Assembly (NCBI GenBank): GCA_027485575.1
Contig: JAIXQU010000051.1
Span: 1 to 64,000 of the forward strand
Source: Cytophagaceae bacterium
Lineage (GTDB): Bacteria > Bacteroidota > Bacteroidia > Cytophagales > Flexibacteraceae
Length of the DNA: 64,000 nucleotides
Direction of reading: 5' to 3'
Below the pieces are notes generated by a model. It was not told the DNA's origin, searched no databases, and saw nothing but the letters and a program-made list of their open reading frames with translations. The position numbers and the translations under genes are program-made. How positions within the stretch are numbered: position 1 is the first letter of the stretch; each line of letters begins with the position of its first letter. Shown one piece after another: positions 1-10,765 of the stretch.

Positions 1-1
1 A

Positions 2-2836
2 AACCCAGCGAACGGTGCACCAATTACGGTTCCATCACAAGACATGGTTTTGGGCTTGTACTATATTACAAAAGGCAGAAGAAGCACACCTGAGCAACCT
101 GTAATGGGCGAAGGCAGAACGTTTTATTCTCTTGAGGAAGTAGTTATTGCATTAAATGAAGGTAAGCTTAATAAGCATGCATATATTAAAGTAAAGGCCA
201 AGGTAAAAAATGCCGAAGGTGAACTTGAGTATAAAATTTTCGAAACAGTTTCTGGCCTTGTATTATTCAATTTGTGCGTACCTGAAGAGGTTGGATACAT
301 CAATGAGCTTTTGACCAAAAAGAAATTACAGAAAATTATTTCTGATGTTTACAAGCAATGTGGAGTAAAGCGAACGGCTAAATTCCTTGATGATATAAAA
401 GCATTAGGATTCAAAATTGCGTTCAGAGGTGGTCTTTCTATTGGATTAGATGATATCAAAATTCCTGACGAAAAGGATAAACTAGTTGCCGGAGCAAAAA
501 CAGATGTTGAGGCAGTCTGGTCTAATTATTTGATGGGTCTAATCACAGACAATGAAAGATACAATCAGGTAATTGATATTTGGACCCGGGTAAATTCACA
601 AATAACTGAGACTTTAATGAAGCAGTTAGAAAATGATAACCAAGGGTTTAACAGTATTTATATGATGATGCACTCCGGAGCCAGAGGTTCAAGAGAGCAA
701 ATCAGACAGCTTGGAGGTATGAGGGGTCTAATGGCCAAACCTCAGAAAAACCTTCAAGGTTCTGTTGGTGAGATTATTGAAAATCCAATTCTTTCTAATT
801 TTAAGGAAGGTCTGGATGTATTGGAATATTTTATTTCTACGCATGGTGCCAGAAAGGGATTGGCCGATACTGCCCTTAAAACGGCAGATGCTGGTTATTT
901 GACAAGACGTCTTCATGACGTTGCCCAGGATTTGGTTGTTAATGAAGTAGATTGTGGTACACTCAGAGGTATTACTGTTTCTGCTTTGAAAGAAAATGAA
1001 GATGTAGTTGAGCCATTATCTGAACGAATTGTTGGTCGGGTTTCGGTGCACGATGTCTTTAGCCCTGTTTCAGGAGAATTAATTGTAGGAAACAACGAAA
1101 AGATTAGTGATGAAAGCGCCAGATTAATTGATGAGTCTGGAATTGAAGAAATTGAAATCCGGTCGGTTTTAACCTGCGAAACAAAGCGTGGTATTTGCGC
1201 TATGTGCTACGGAAGGAATTTGGCTACGGGTCGAATGGTCCAAAGAGGTGAGGCAGTTGGAGTAATTGCAGCACAGTCTATTGGAGAACCTGGTACTCAG
1301 CTTACTTTACGTACTTTCCACGTGGGTGGTACGGCATCAAACATTGCGGTTGAGTCAACCATTAAGGCAAAACAAGACGGTATAATTATTTTTGATGAAG
1401 TTAGAACTTTGGCCTCAACAACCAATGAAGGTCAGCCTATTGATGTTGTTATTGGAAGAACAGGCGAGTTAAGGCTCGTTCCGGTAGGAATGGAGAATTC
1501 GGACAAAGTAATAATGACAGCCAACATTCCATATGGTTCATTTCTGAAAGTAAAATCCGGAGATAAAGTAACCAAAGGACAAGAGTTATGTTTCTGGGAT
1601 CCATACAATGCAGTTATTTTGACTGATATTGATGGTAAAGTAGAATTTGAATCCATCGAAGAAGGAATCACATTCAGAGAGGAGTATGATGAGCAAACGG
1701 GTCACAGGGAAAAAGTAATTATTGAGACCAAGGATAAAGCTAAAAACCCGGCAATTATAGTTGCAGGAAAATCTGATTCCAAAACATTTAATCTACCTGT
1801 AGGGGCACACCTTGTGGTTGAAAATGGTCAGAAAATCAAAGCAGGACAGGTAATGGGTAAAATGCCAAGATCAGGTGGAAAAACCAGAGATATCACTGGT
1901 GGTTTGCCAAGGGTTACTGAGCTTTTTGAAGCCCGAAATCCTTCTAATCCTGCGGTTGTTTCTGAGATTGATGGTATTGTAACATACGGTGGAATTAAAA
2001 GAGGGAATCGGGAGATTTTTATTGAGTCCAGGGATGGGGTTAAGAAAAAGTATATGGTTCCTCTTTCCAAGCATATCCTTGTTCAGGATGGAGATTATGT
2101 AAAGGCAGGAATGGCTCTCTCAGATGGAGCAATTACCCCTTCTGATATTCTCGCGATTAAGGGACCAACAGCAGTTCAGGAATATCTTGTAAACGAAATT
2201 CAGGAGGTTTACAGGCTTCAAGGTGTTAAGATTAATGACAAACACATTGAAATTATTGTAAGGCAAATGATGCAGAAGGTTGAAATCACCGAACCAGGCG
2301 ATACAAACTTCCTTCCTGGTCAATCGGTTGATAAATTTAGTTTCAGAAGGGAAAATGATGAAATAATGGGTGCTAAGGTTGTAACCGAAGCAGGCGATTC
2401 CCAATTGTTAAAGCCAGGACAAATTGTTTCATCAAAAAGACTCAGGGATGAGAATTCAAGTTTGAGGAGACGAGATGCTAAATTGGTTGAAGTGAGAGAA
2501 GCTGAGGCAGCAACATCCAGACCGATTTTGATGGGTATTACCCAAGCATCCCTTGGAACCGAAAGTTTTGTATCCGCAGCATCATTCCAGGAGACTACAA
2601 AAGTATTGAGTGAAGCCTCTATCAGAGGAAAAGCAGATAGTTTGTTAGGATTGAAAGAAAATGTAATTGTAGGACACTTGATTCCGGCAGGAACCGGAAT
2701 GAGAGACTATGATCCCATCATCGTTGGTTCTAAAGTTGAATTTGAAACTTTAACGCAAATTGCAGAAGGTAACGCTTCTCAAAATCAAGGTCCGTCTTCT
2801 TACAAAAGAACCAAAAGAGAATCTTCAATCGCTTAA
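2..2836 (+). CDS. rpoC: DNA-directed RNA polymerase subunit beta' (5'-truncated by window edge)
   Basis: Open from base 2 ([23 protein letters not shown]...) with typical RpoC motifs ([45 protein letters not shown]). Confidence 0.97.
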   Translation, partial: NPANGAPITVPSQDMVLGLYYITKGRRSTPEQPVMGEGRTFYSLEEVVIALNEGKLNKHAYIKVKAKVKNAEGELEYKIFETVSGLVLFNLCVPEEVGYINELLTKKKLQKIISDVYKQCGVKRTAKFLDDIKALGFKIAFRGGLSIGLDDIKIPDEKDKLVAGAKTDVEAVWSNYLMGLITDNERYNQVIDIWTRVNSQITETLMKQLENDNQGFNSIYMMMHSGARGSREQIRQLGGMRGLMAKPQKNLQGSVGEIIENPILSNFKEGLDVLEYFISTHGARKGLADTALKTADAGYLTRRLHDVAQDLVVNEVDCGTLRGITVSALKENEDVVEPLSERIVGRVSVHDVFSPVSGELIVGNNEKISDESARLIDESGIEEIEIRSVLTCETKRGICAMCYGRNLATGRMVQRGEAVGVIAAQSIGEPGTQLTLRTFHVGGTASNIAVESTIKAKQDGIIIFDEVRTLASTTNEGQPIDVVIGRTGELRLVPVGMENSDKVIMTANIPYGSFLKVKSGDKVTKGQELCFWDPYNAVILTDIDGKVEFESIEEGITFREEYDEQTGHREKVIIETKDKAKNPAIIVAGKSDSKTFNLPVGAHLVVENGQKIKAGQVMGKMPRSGGKTRDITGGLPRVTELFEARNPSNPAVVSEIDGIVTYGGIKRGNREIFIESRDGVKKKYMVPLSKHILVQDGDYVKAGMALSDGAITPSDILAIKGPTAVQEYLVNEIQEVYRLQGVKINDKHIEIIVRQMMQKVEITEPGDTNFLPGQSVDKFSFRRENDEIMGAKVVTEAGDSQLLKPGQIVSSKRLRDENSSLRRRDAKLVEVREAEAATSRPILMGITQASLGTESFVSAASFQETTKVLSEASIRGKADSLLGLKENVIVGHLIPAGTGMRDYDPIIVGSKVEFETLTQIAEGNASQNQGPSSYKRTKRESSIA

Positions 2837-2839
2837 TTT

Positions 2840-3151
2840 ATGGAGAATCAGGAGCAAAATCAAATCAATATTGAGCTTTCAGAAGAAATGGCAGAGGGAA
2901 TTTATTCCAATCTGGCTATGATTGCTCATTCCAATTCAGAATTTGTAATTGATTTTATCAGGATGATGCCTGGTGTTCCAAAAGCCAAGGTTAAATCCAG
3001 AATCATTATGACTCCAGAGCATGCAGTAAGATTTTTGCAGGCATTGAAGGACAATGTAGATAGATATCAGGATACTTTTGGCGATATTAAAGATATGAGT
3101 GACATGCCTAAAATGCCTTTCAATTTTGGAGGCACAATGGGTCAAGCTTAA
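2840..3151 (+). CDS. DUF3467 family protein
   Basis: 103 aa directly after rpoC; pattern EGIYSNLAMIAHSNSEFVIDFIRMMPGVPKAKVKSRIIMTPEHAVRFLQAL fits DUF3467. Confidence 0.85.
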   Translation: MENQEQNQINIELSEEMAEGIYSNLAMIAHSNSEFVIDFIRMMPGVPKAKVKSRIIMTPEHAVRFLQALKDNVDRYQDTFGDIKDMSDMPKMPFNFGGTMGQA

Positions 3152-3165
3152 TTCGTTTTCTTTGA

Positions 3166-4200
3166 ATGGAAAAAGTAAAAAATAAAGCATCAAAAAATGG
3201 CAAAGCTTCTCAAACGAAGCATCCTAAAGAGCGATATCAGTTTTGGTTCGAGAATATGCTGCTAATGCGTAGATTCGAAGAAAAAGCGGGTCAGCTTTAT
3301 GGTCAACAGAAAATCAAAGGGTTTTGTCATTTGTATATTGGTCAGGAGGCATGTGCTTCGGGTGCAGTTTCTGCCTCAATAAAAGGAGATAAATGGATTA
3401 CAGCATATCGGGACCATGGACTTCCATTGGCTTTGGGCTCTGAACCCAATGCCCTCATGGCCGAATTGTTTGCGAAAGCAACCGGTTGTTCAAAAGGGAA
3501 GGGAGGCTCAATGCACTTTTTCGATAAAGAAGTTAATTTTTTAGGAGGTCATGGCATCGTAGGTGCCCAGGTACCAATGGGTGCTGGAATAGCCTTTTCT
3601 GAAAAATATAACAAAACCGGAAAAGTCTGTTTTTGCTATATGGGCGACGGTGCAGTAAGACAAGGTGCTTTTCATGAAGCACTTAACATGGCTATGAATT
3701 GGAAACTCCCTGTCATTTTCGTTATTGAGAATAATGGATATGCCATGGGTACTTCTGTTCAAAGAACATCAAATGTTACCGAATTGTATAAATTGGGTTC
3801 AGCCTTTGATATGCCAAGTGAGGCCGTTAATGGCATGAGTCCGGAAGCCATCCATGATGCTTTTTATGAAGCTGCAGAAAGGGCCAGAAGGGGAGAAGGT
3901 CCTACCTTGCTTGAACTTCGCACTTATAGATACAAGGGTCACTCCATGTCAGATCCGGCAAAATACCGGACAAAAGAGGAGCTTGAAGATTACAAAAATC
4001 AGGATCCTATTGAACATGTTCGGGGAGTACTATTAGAAAATGGCTGGGCCACAGAATTAGAATTAGAAACAATAGAAAGTAAAATAAAAGACATAGTTAA
4101 TGCTTCTGTTACCTTTGCAGAGGAATCTCCATTTCCAACCGCAGATGAGGTTTATAAAGATGTTTATGCAGAAGCAGATTATCCATACATCATTGATTAG
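3166..4200 (+). CDS. pdhA: pyruvate dehydrogenase (acetyl-transferring) E1 component subunit alpha
   Basis: GDGAVRQGAFHEALNMAMNWKLPVIFVIENNGYAMGTS thiamine-PP motif; KGKGGSMHFF. Confidence 0.93.
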   Translation: MEKVKNKASKNGKASQTKHPKERYQFWFENMLLMRRFEEKAGQLYGQQKIKGFCHLYIGQEACASGAVSASIKGDKWITAYRDHGLPLALGSEPNALMAELFAKATGCSKGKGGSMHFFDKEVNFLGGHGIVGAQVPMGAGIAFSEKYNKTGKVCFCYMGDGAVRQGAFHEALNMAMNWKLPVIFVIENNGYAMGTSVQRTSNVTELYKLGSAFDMPSEAVNGMSPEAIHDAFYEAAERARRGEGPTLLELRTYRYKGHSMSDPAKYRTKEELEDYKNQDPIEHVRGVLLENGWATELELETIESKIKDIVNASVTFAEESPFPTADEVYKDVYAEADYPYIID

Positions 4201-4206
4201 AAAAAA

Positions 4207-4923
4207 ATGAATCAGGAATTAAAAGATAAGATAGTTGAAAAAGAATCAGCTCTTGAAAACCCGGAAGTAATAGTTGAAAAGCTAACAGACTTTGAACACT
4301 ATTTAGAAAATAACGCTAAAAAGCTCGGCATTTTTGCAGGGGTAGTGGCATTGGTTATTGCTGGATTTTTTGGTTATAAATATTGGATGGGAACACAGAA
4401 TGATGAAGCCCAGGCCCAAATGTATTCTGCCATTTATTATTTTGAGGCTGACTCTTTGAAGAAAGCCTTAAACGGTGATGGAAATAACCTTGGTTTTTTA
4501 ACCATTGCTGAAGACTATTCCATGTCAAAAGCAGGCAAACTTGCTCACTTTTATATTGGATCAATTTACCTTAAACAAGGCAAATTTCAGGATGCAATTG
4601 ATAATTTAAAGGTATATGACGGCAGTGATATGCTTGTTGGGCCACGTGCTAATTGTCTGATTGGAGATGCTTATCTTGAATTAAATAATTTGGATGATGC
4701 GCTTCAGTATTATAAAAAAGCAGCCCTGCATGCTCCAAATAAGTATTTTTCTCCAAGGTATCTTATGAAAGCGGCTTTGGTTCAGGAGCTGCAAAAAAAT
4801 TATTCAGATGCAATCAGCACCTATGGTCAGGTGATTGAAAAATATTATGAAAGTCAGGAAGCTACCGATGCCAAGAAGCTCAAAGCCAGACTTGAGCAAA
4901 TGGTAGAGGGAACCTCAAAGTAA
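4207..4923 (+). CDS. tetratricopeptide-repeat membrane protein (YfgM-like)
   Basis: N-terminal TM segment followed by TPR-like helices (AIDNLKVYDGSDMLVGPRANCLIGDAYLELNNLDDALQYYKKAA). Confidence 0.75.
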   Translation: MNQELKDKIVEKESALENPEVIVEKLTDFEHYLENNAKKLGIFAGVVALVIAGFFGYKYWMGTQNDEAQAQMYSAIYYFEADSLKKALNGDGNNLGFLTIAEDYSMSKAGKLAHFYIGSIYLKQGKFQDAIDNLKVYDGSDMLVGPRANCLIGDAYLELNNLDDALQYYKKAALHAPNKYFSPRYLMKAALVQELQKNYSDAISTYGQVIEKYYESQEATDAKKLKARLEQMVEGTSK

Positions 4924-4950
4924 TTATTAGCTATTGTGTTAATATAAAAA

Positions 4951-4978
4951 AGAGTCTTTAAGGCTCTTTTTTTTTATT
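4951..4978. terminator. bidirectional intrinsic terminator between convergent genes
   Basis: aaaaaAGAGTCtttaaGGCTCTttttttttt between a + gene ending 4923 and a - gene ending 4977. Confidence 0.75.
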
Positions 4979-5381
4979 ATCTTATTCGTAACCACGCTTC
5001 TCCTTCTAAGACCAATTCGCTTGTATTTTGGGTGTAAATGGAGGTCTTGACCTTAAATCTTTTTTTCTGAGGAATAGCTTCAACTACTAAAAATCTTGCC
5101 TCATATTTTGTCTCGACAAACATCGGTTTTTTAAAATCAAGGGTTTGACTAAGATATATGGATTCAGGTCCTGGAAATATTGTACCGAAAACCTTGCTAA
5201 AGACCGAAGCACCTAGCATTCCATGAATAATTGGCTTTTTAAATGCTGTTTGGGCTGCATAAGTGGAATCTAAGTGCAATGGATTGGTATCTCCTGTTAG
5301 TTTTGCAAATTCATTTACGTCTTTTTGAGTAAATGAAAACTCATGGGACCAAGCCTGGTCCAGTTCAATTTTGGTTTTCAT
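4977..5381 (-). CDS. MaoC-like hot-dog dehydratase
   Basis: FTQKDVNEFAKLTGDTNPLHLDSTYA...KPIIHGMLGASVFSKVFGTIFPG is a MaoC/R-hydratase signature. Confidence 0.88.
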   Translation of the reverse strand: MKTKIELDQAWSHEFSFTQKDVNEFAKLTGDTNPLHLDSTYAAQTAFKKPIIHGMLGASVFSKVFGTIFPGPESIYLSQTLDFKKPMFVETKYEARFLVVEAIPQKKRFKVKTSIYTQNTSELVLEGEAWLRIR

Positions 5382-5384
5382 AAG

Positions 5385-5945
5385 ATGTCACTTTTAATTT
5401 TTGGTCTCGGCAATATTGGTGAAAAATATGACGGTACCCGTCATAATATTGGTTTTGATGTTGTTGATGAAGTTGCAAGAAAAAAGAATGTTAGCTTCTC
5501 AAATGATAAATTTGGGTTGGTTGCCAAATTTCAAATTTCTGGCAATACAGTCTTTTTAATAAAACCCAACACATTTATGAATCTATCAGGTGATGCAGTC
5601 TCTTTTTGGAAGAAAAAAGTTGGTGCTGAAAATCAGGAGATTTTAGTTATAACCGACGATCTTGCTCTTCCCTTTGGGGCCATTCGGATTAAGAAAAAGG
5701 GTTCATCTGGGGGGCATAACGGCTTGTCTGATATTGAGTTGAAGTTGAAGGATTCAGAATATCCGAGGATGCGAATGGGCATTGGTTCTGACTTTGAAAA
5801 AGGTCAGCAGGTTTCTTATGTTTTAGGCAAAATTCCTTTGGAACTTGAAGAAAAAAGGAAAGAATGGATTCACAAAAGTTCAGAAGCGGTCCTCTGTTTT
5901 TGTACCAGAGGTATTGATGTGGCCATGAACTTATTCAATGGCTGA
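5385..5945 (+). CDS. pth: peptidyl-tRNA hydrolase
   Basis: MSLLIFGLGNIGEKYDGTRHNIGFDVVD... KPNTFMNLSG; GGHNGL. ORF-track start at 5343 moved to the ATG at 5385. Confidence 0.93.
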   Translation: MSLLIFGLGNIGEKYDGTRHNIGFDVVDEVARKKNVSFSNDKFGLVAKFQISGNTVFLIKPNTFMNLSGDAVSFWKKKVGAENQEILVITDDLALPFGAIRIKKKGSSGGHNGLSDIELKLKDSEYPRMRMGIGSDFEKGQQVSYVLGKIPLELEEKRKEWIHKSSEAVLCFCTRGIDVAMNLFNG

Positions 5946-7497
5946 TTTTTTTGGATTTATCCTTAAAAATGTAGACGCTGTCCATTCTCGCATCATTTGG
6001 AAAAAACTTAAACGACTGCTGCAATTGATATTTTTTTTGAAATTGTTTGCCCACTTCAAAGGCTTCTTTTTCATCTTTCCAGACCAGAATAATCTCAGGA
6101 TTAAATTTTGAAAGAATCAAACTGTTGGTGGATGCATCTGTCAATCTATGGGGAATTTTTGTTTCTATTGTACTGAGAAAACTTGCCATTGCTTGATTGC
6201 TCAATCCAGGGTAATCTAAAAAACGGCATTCTTTACAATACCATCCGAGAAGTCCAATTGGTTCAAGAAGAATTTGTGAGGTAGCTGAACCGATTGTTTC
6301 TAGATGTTTAGCCAACATTTTGCTTTTTTCTGCTCTTAAAATGAATGCTTCAGATGCATTTTCAATTTTTGTTTTGGTAAAATCAAAAATTGAAACAGAC
6401 CAAACTAAAAAGAATGAAATCACCAACCAATAACTGGCATCAAAGTACCCAACCTGTCTTTTTTGGAGTTGTTCGTATATAACCTGCAAAGATTTTGAAG
6501 TCATATACCAATAAGCCACAAACATAGGAGAAACATACCATGGCCACCATGCCCCGGTGAGACTAAAAAGTCCATTATAGAGAAATAGCCATGAAATGGC
6601 TGGAAATAAGCATTTTATCGCTTTTTTATCTAAAAATACGGCAACTATTGTAATAAGTAGATACACGTATTTGCCTGAAAAGAGTAAATATCCAAGCCCT
6701 TTTTCAATTTCAATTTTTCTACTTATGAGATGGTTTGATTTTGCAACAATACTTTGGGGAATTATTTGTCCAAATATCAATTTCCCTATGCAAGCCCAAG
6801 TTAATAAAACTATCAGACCAAATGAAATTTGCATCAGTATTTCCTTTGGGCGTATCTTTTTTTGGTAAATGAGGTTTGCAAGATTTCCAATTCCTGCGAG
6901 AAACCCTTCGGGTCTTATAAATATTAGAAGCCACCCCCACCATTTACTTTTCTGGTTATGGTTTGGAAAAATGGAAAGCGAAAGGCAAAGCATATACAAA
7001 CATGTTTCAAGTCCGGAGTTTCCATAGTGAATATTTCTGAAATCCAGGTACAATGGCAGTGCACCTATAAAAACAAGAAGCAATAATTTGACATCTGCAT
7101 TTTGAAGTTTATTTATTGATTTCCATATAGTTATGATGAAAGCCATGGAGAGAAGTATCCCATTTACAATTGGGATAAATTCGTTCCAACTTTTTCCAAG
7201 GATAAGCGCAAAAATTCCATTCCAAAAGGGGTAAATAATTGAAGTGGATGTGTATCCCTGAACCGATTTTTCGAAATATGGAAATCCGGATTCTAAAAAA
7301 TTCCTGGTTATGCGAAAAGAAATAAACGCATCATCAAAATAATATGGAAAATAGTACGAGAAATAAGTCGTAATCAGAATTACAGCCAGCAGGCTGGAAA
7401 GCAATAACAGTATTCTGATTTTCAATTTTGTTCCACTCTTGATGGTCAATTTGGGAAATTCTAATGGATTAGAAAAACACAAAAAAGGGCAATCCAC
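5935..7497 (-). CDS. polytopic membrane protein, glycosyltransferase/mannosyltransferase-like
   Basis: 520 aa, many TM segments, N-terminal YYFDDAFISFRITRNFLESG typical of GT-C-like proteins; the true start may lie downstream of 7497. Confidence 0.55.
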   Translation of the reverse strand: MDCPFLCFSNPLEFPKLTIKSGTKLKIRILLLLSSLLAVILITTYFSYYFPYYFDDAFISFRITRNFLESGFPYFEKSVQGYTSTSIIYPFWNGIFALILGKSWNEFIPIVNGILLSMAFIITIWKSINKLQNADVKLLLLVFIGALPLYLDFRNIHYGNSGLETCLYMLCLSLSIFPNHNQKSKWWGWLLIFIRPEGFLAGIGNLANLIYQKKIRPKEILMQISFGLIVLLTWACIGKLIFGQIIPQSIVAKSNHLISRKIEIEKGLGYLLFSGKYVYLLITIVAVFLDKKAIKCLFPAISWLFLYNGLFSLTGAWWPWYVSPMFVAYWYMTSKSLQVIYEQLQKRQVGYFDASYWLVISFFLVWSVSIFDFTKTKIENASEAFILRAEKSKMLAKHLETIGSATSQILLEPIGLLGWYCKECRFLDYPGLSNQAMASFLSTIETKIPHRLTDASTNSLILSKFNPEIILVWKDEKEAFEVGKQFQKKYQLQQSFKFFPNDARMDSVYIFKDKSKKISH

Positions 7498-8045
7498 AAA
7501 AATCCCAGGAAATGCCAGAAAATAGTAACAATTTGTGCGAGTGTATTTTTAGCTGGGTTTAAACTGACTATAAATCCATCCACGTATCTTCTGTTTTTGA
7601 ATGAATCCCTTAAAACAAGAGCTAAACCAGTTAATCCAAAGGCCATGTGGGAAAAATGCAAACCTGATAAGATATAAATAAAAGCTCCTTCAATATTTTT
7701 GAAGTTAACGCCTTGATTAAAAAGGTTTTGCCAGCCCAATATCTGAAAAATACAAAATGCAATGGCAGCCAATACTGTTATTCCAATCCAACTAAAATAG
7801 GCTTTGAATAATTCTTTCCTGAAACACTTGTTTGCCTGATGAAGTGTTAGAGAACTCGCGAAGATAAAAACTGTACTCAGATAAAAGTATCCGGGGATTA
7901 TTATGTGCTTCCCACTCAAGTTGTTTACCCTTATAAGGTAAGCTATTATTAGGAATAAAAAGAGAATACCAGATCCAATTATCAGAAGCCAGATAATGGT
8001 TATGTAGGGATTTCCTCTTGCTGTTGGTAAACTTTTCATTGCCAT
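7461..8045 (-). CDS. cytochrome c oxidase subunit III family protein (heme-copper oxidase subunit III)
   Basis: 194 aa, five TM helices; LTLHQANKCFRK, GLHFSHMAFGL, FWHFLGFLWIALF pattern of COX3. Confidence 0.75.
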   Translation of the reverse strand: MAMKSLPTARGNPYITIIWLLIIGSGILFLFLIIAYLIRVNNLSGKHIIIPGYFYLSTVFIFASSLTLHQANKCFRKELFKAYFSWIGITVLAAIAFCIFQILGWQNLFNQGVNFKNIEGAFIYILSGLHFSHMAFGLTGLALVLRDSFKNRRYVDGFIVSLNPAKNTLAQIVTIFWHFLGFLWIALFCVFLIH

Positions 8046-8126
8046 AATGACTAAACAACCTTAATCAACAAATGGTTGTAACAAAAAAAATCAAGCCTAC
8101 AATTTGTTTAAATACCCATCTGAATG

Positions 8127-8438
8127 CTACAAAATAAAACAATCGATGACAAGTTGTTTTCCCGCACGTTCATTCACCAGTTTTATTATTTGGGTTTTAG
8201 AATAGGTTAATTGTTGTCGTAGCGGAGCATTATCTACAACAATATACAAAATTTTATTTTCTACTTTTAAGCTTTTTGTATGTCTGGATATCACGGGTCC
8301 AACCAAAGTTTCCCATTCAGCGTTTATCCTTGAAATCAGTAGTTTTTCACCTAAATGATTAGATTTAAGCCAATTATCAATTGCCTCTTTAAAGGTAGTA
8401 GCTTCTGTGCTTCTCAGATTTTTTGGCTTGATCAACAT
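8127..8438 (-). CDS. DUF721 / DciA-like protein
   Basis: W.TLVGPVISRHTKSLKVENKILYIVVDNAPLRQQLTYSKTQIIKLVNE pattern of DUF721. Confidence 0.75.
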   Translation of the reverse strand: MLIKPKNLRSTEATTFKEAIDNWLKSNHLGEKLLISRINAEWETLVGPVISRHTKSLKVENKILYIVVDNAPLRQQLTYSKTQIIKLVNERAGKQLVIDCFIL

Positions 8439-8490
8439 TGTTTTGCAAGTTCTTTATATTCAATTAATTTTCCGCTTTAATAAACAAAAA

Positions 8491-8862
8491 ATGAAAAAAA
8501 TATTTTTATCGCTTTCTTTAGTTATTGCTCTAAGTACATTAAGCTTCAGTCAGACAACGCAGTATGAATTCCAACAAATGACTGCGGTTGAATCCGTAGT
8601 TCCAGGTGGACTCGGTCGTTCCAGGTTAATTACCTCCGCCAAAGATGGTAGTATGGAAGAAATCAAACTGGAAAACTTTTTCAGCTTTGTAGGTATCAAT
8701 TTTGGAAACATAAAGGAAAATGATAAAATCCTTGCCGGAAAAATCGAGGAAAAAGTAAATGCCGGCTGGGAGTTGGTTTCAATAACTCCAGGAGTTTATG
8801 CGGCAGATAAAAGCACGGGTATTTTTATTACCAGATATCTTTTCAGAAGAGTAAAAGCATAA
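8491..8862 (+). CDS. secreted DUF4177-like small protein
   Basis: Signal peptide MKKIFLSLSLVIALSTLSFSQ; C-terminus GWELVSITPG..FITRYLFRR resembles DUF4177. Start moved from 8407 to the ATG at 8491. Confidence 0.5.
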   Translation: MKKIFLSLSLVIALSTLSFSQTTQYEFQQMTAVESVVPGGLGRSRLITSAKDGSMEEIKLENFFSFVGINFGNIKENDKILAGKIEEKVNAGWELVSITPGVYAADKSTGIFITRYLFRRVKA

Positions 8863-8865
8863 GTA

Positions 8866-10725
8866 CTAGGATTTCTTTTTGGAAAAATCTTTTTTCCATT
8901 CCTTAAAAAGTAAAACCAGGCCCTCCAGTCTGGTTTTGTTTTTTACTAGGCTTTCAATTTCCTGGATAGAATAGCCAGATTTACCAGAAAGAAAACGAAT
9001 ATCTTCTTTTTTGAATGGTTCATTTAACCGGGCACTATACTCTGGAATCCATCCTAAAAGTCCAATCTTTTGGACAATTTCATAGTTTGGGTCTTCTGGC
9101 CTCACATCATTGTAATAAATTAAATTTACCTTTTGGTTGATGAGATTCCATTGAAGGGAGTCAATAGAAATCTTGTGAATTGAAGTCCTTGCTTTGATGG
9201 ATATGGCTGCGGCTACACCTGCCGCCTGGCCGAGAATCATCCAACATGGTTCCATTCTAAGGCAACTGTATCCAACGTAAGATGCTGAAACGGGTACCGG
9301 AGTTAAAACATTATCAATTTGCAATGGGACCATGACCTCAAAAGGAATAGTAAAGGGTTTTGTCTGATAAGAAATAAACCCATCAAGATTTTTTTTGTCG
9401 GCTTTTCTTTTTTGCATGGCGTGGCTTTCAATTGGATAATGACTTGTTCCGATTGAAGATTTATGTATTGGCGGCCGGCCATTTGGTTTTTCTGGTAAAG
9501 CATCATGGGCGGTAAAAATATATTTTCCTTCGATTCTCCTGCCTTCCCCAACATAAATCTGCCGGGGGAAATTATCATGGTCCCGATATTCATCATTGGC
9601 AAAACCAAACTCAAGGGCTTCTTTCCTGAAACGTAAAGGAACTGCACTGTCATTCTGAACAAAATAAATTAATCCGAGGGTATAAGATTGTAACCTCCTG
9701 GCAAATGCATCTCTCCAATTCCAATCCGAGTTTGGATATGGCCAACTCTCTTCCGGCAGTTCGCTGGATACCAAAGCTCTATGGTGGCTATTGGCGTCAA
9801 ATTTTTTGTTTGGAAGCTTTACAAGGTTGAAAATTCCTGCAGTTTTATCGTTTTTTGGGAGAAAACCAGTTACAATTCCGGAACGAATATCATCCAGTAA
9901 AATTTGATATTCATACCGGTTGTATGATTGTGGTTTTGATATTTTTTTCTTCTTTTCTGGGTCGTTGGTAAGGCATAGTTTATAATTGTAGGCCTGTATT
10001 GATGAATCTCTCTCTCCAATTGAGCCGGTTTCGAGACTATCGTTTCCCCAGATTTTATATATTTTCCCTTCCATTGGTTCCCCAAAATCAGATTTGTTTT
10101 CTTTTTTGGTTCTAAATCTGCAACCAAATGCTGCCGCCAAATCACCTTCATAAGAGGCATCGATAAATACTTTTCCCTTAATCCAAACTGATTTTTTGCT
10201 ATTATTTGCCTTAGAAATTTTGATTTTTTCAGGAAGATTATTTTGGAATTTAACATTTGAAATGTTGCTATCAAATTGATATTCTTTTAGAATTTCAATG
10301 TTTTTTTCCTTTTTTAAAATAGAGGTAAATACTTTTTCGGCAACATGGGGTTCAAAGTGGAATCCATCGGATGCATCTTTAAATTGCTGGGATTCAACCC
10401 CATATTTTTTGGAATAGTAGTGTTTTATTTCATCAATAAATTCTTTAAAAATTCCACTTGCTAAATCTCTTGATTGGATATCGGTTTCACCCAATCCAAT
10501 TGCAGGTAGGCCGCCAATGTGATTTGTCCTCTCAATCAGAACGACTTTCATTCCCAATCTTGATGCGGAAATGGCGGCTGCAATTCCTCCTGGAGTTGCC
10601 ATTAAAACTACAACATCAAATTCTTTTTGAGGTTCAGGCCTTTCCTTTTCCTTTGAAGGCAGGGAGATTAGCAAAAAGGATAAGGTTAAAACCAAATAAT
10701 ACTGGGTTTGAAATTGCCTTATCAT
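8866..10725 (-). CDS. FAD-dependent oxidoreductase (FAD_oxidored family), exported
   Basis: FDVVVLMATPGGIAAAISASRLGMKVVLIERTNHIGGLPA dinucleotide-binding motif, FIDASYEGDLAAAFGC; signal-like MIRQFQTQYYLVLTLSFLLISL start (the ORF track extends to 10824). Confidence 0.82.
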   Translation of the reverse strand: MIRQFQTQYYLVLTLSFLLISLPSKEKERPEPQKEFDVVVLMATPGGIAAAISASRLGMKVVLIERTNHIGGLPAIGLGETDIQSRDLASGIFKEFIDEIKHYYSKKYGVESQQFKDASDGFHFEPHVAEKVFTSILKKEKNIEILKEYQFDSNISNVKFQNNLPEKIKISKANNSKKSVWIKGKVFIDASYEGDLAAAFGCRFRTKKENKSDFGEPMEGKIYKIWGNDSLETGSIGERDSSIQAYNYKLCLTNDPEKKKKISKPQSYNRYEYQILLDDIRSGIVTGFLPKNDKTAGIFNLVKLPNKKFDANSHHRALVSSELPEESWPYPNSDWNWRDAFARRLQSYTLGLIYFVQNDSAVPLRFRKEALEFGFANDEYRDHDNFPRQIYVGEGRRIEGKYIFTAHDALPEKPNGRPPIHKSSIGTSHYPIESHAMQKRKADKKNLDGFISYQTKPFTIPFEVMVPLQIDNVLTPVPVSASYVGYSCLRMEPCWMILGQAAGVAAAISIKARTSIHKISIDSLQWNLINQKVNLIYYNDVRPEDPNYEIVQKIGLLGWIPEYSARLNEPFKKEDIRFLSGKSGYSIQEIESLVKNKTRLEGLVLLFKEWKKDFSKKKS

Positions 10726-10765
10726 TAATTTTGAAGAAATTGATTTTTCTGTAAATGTATCAAAT

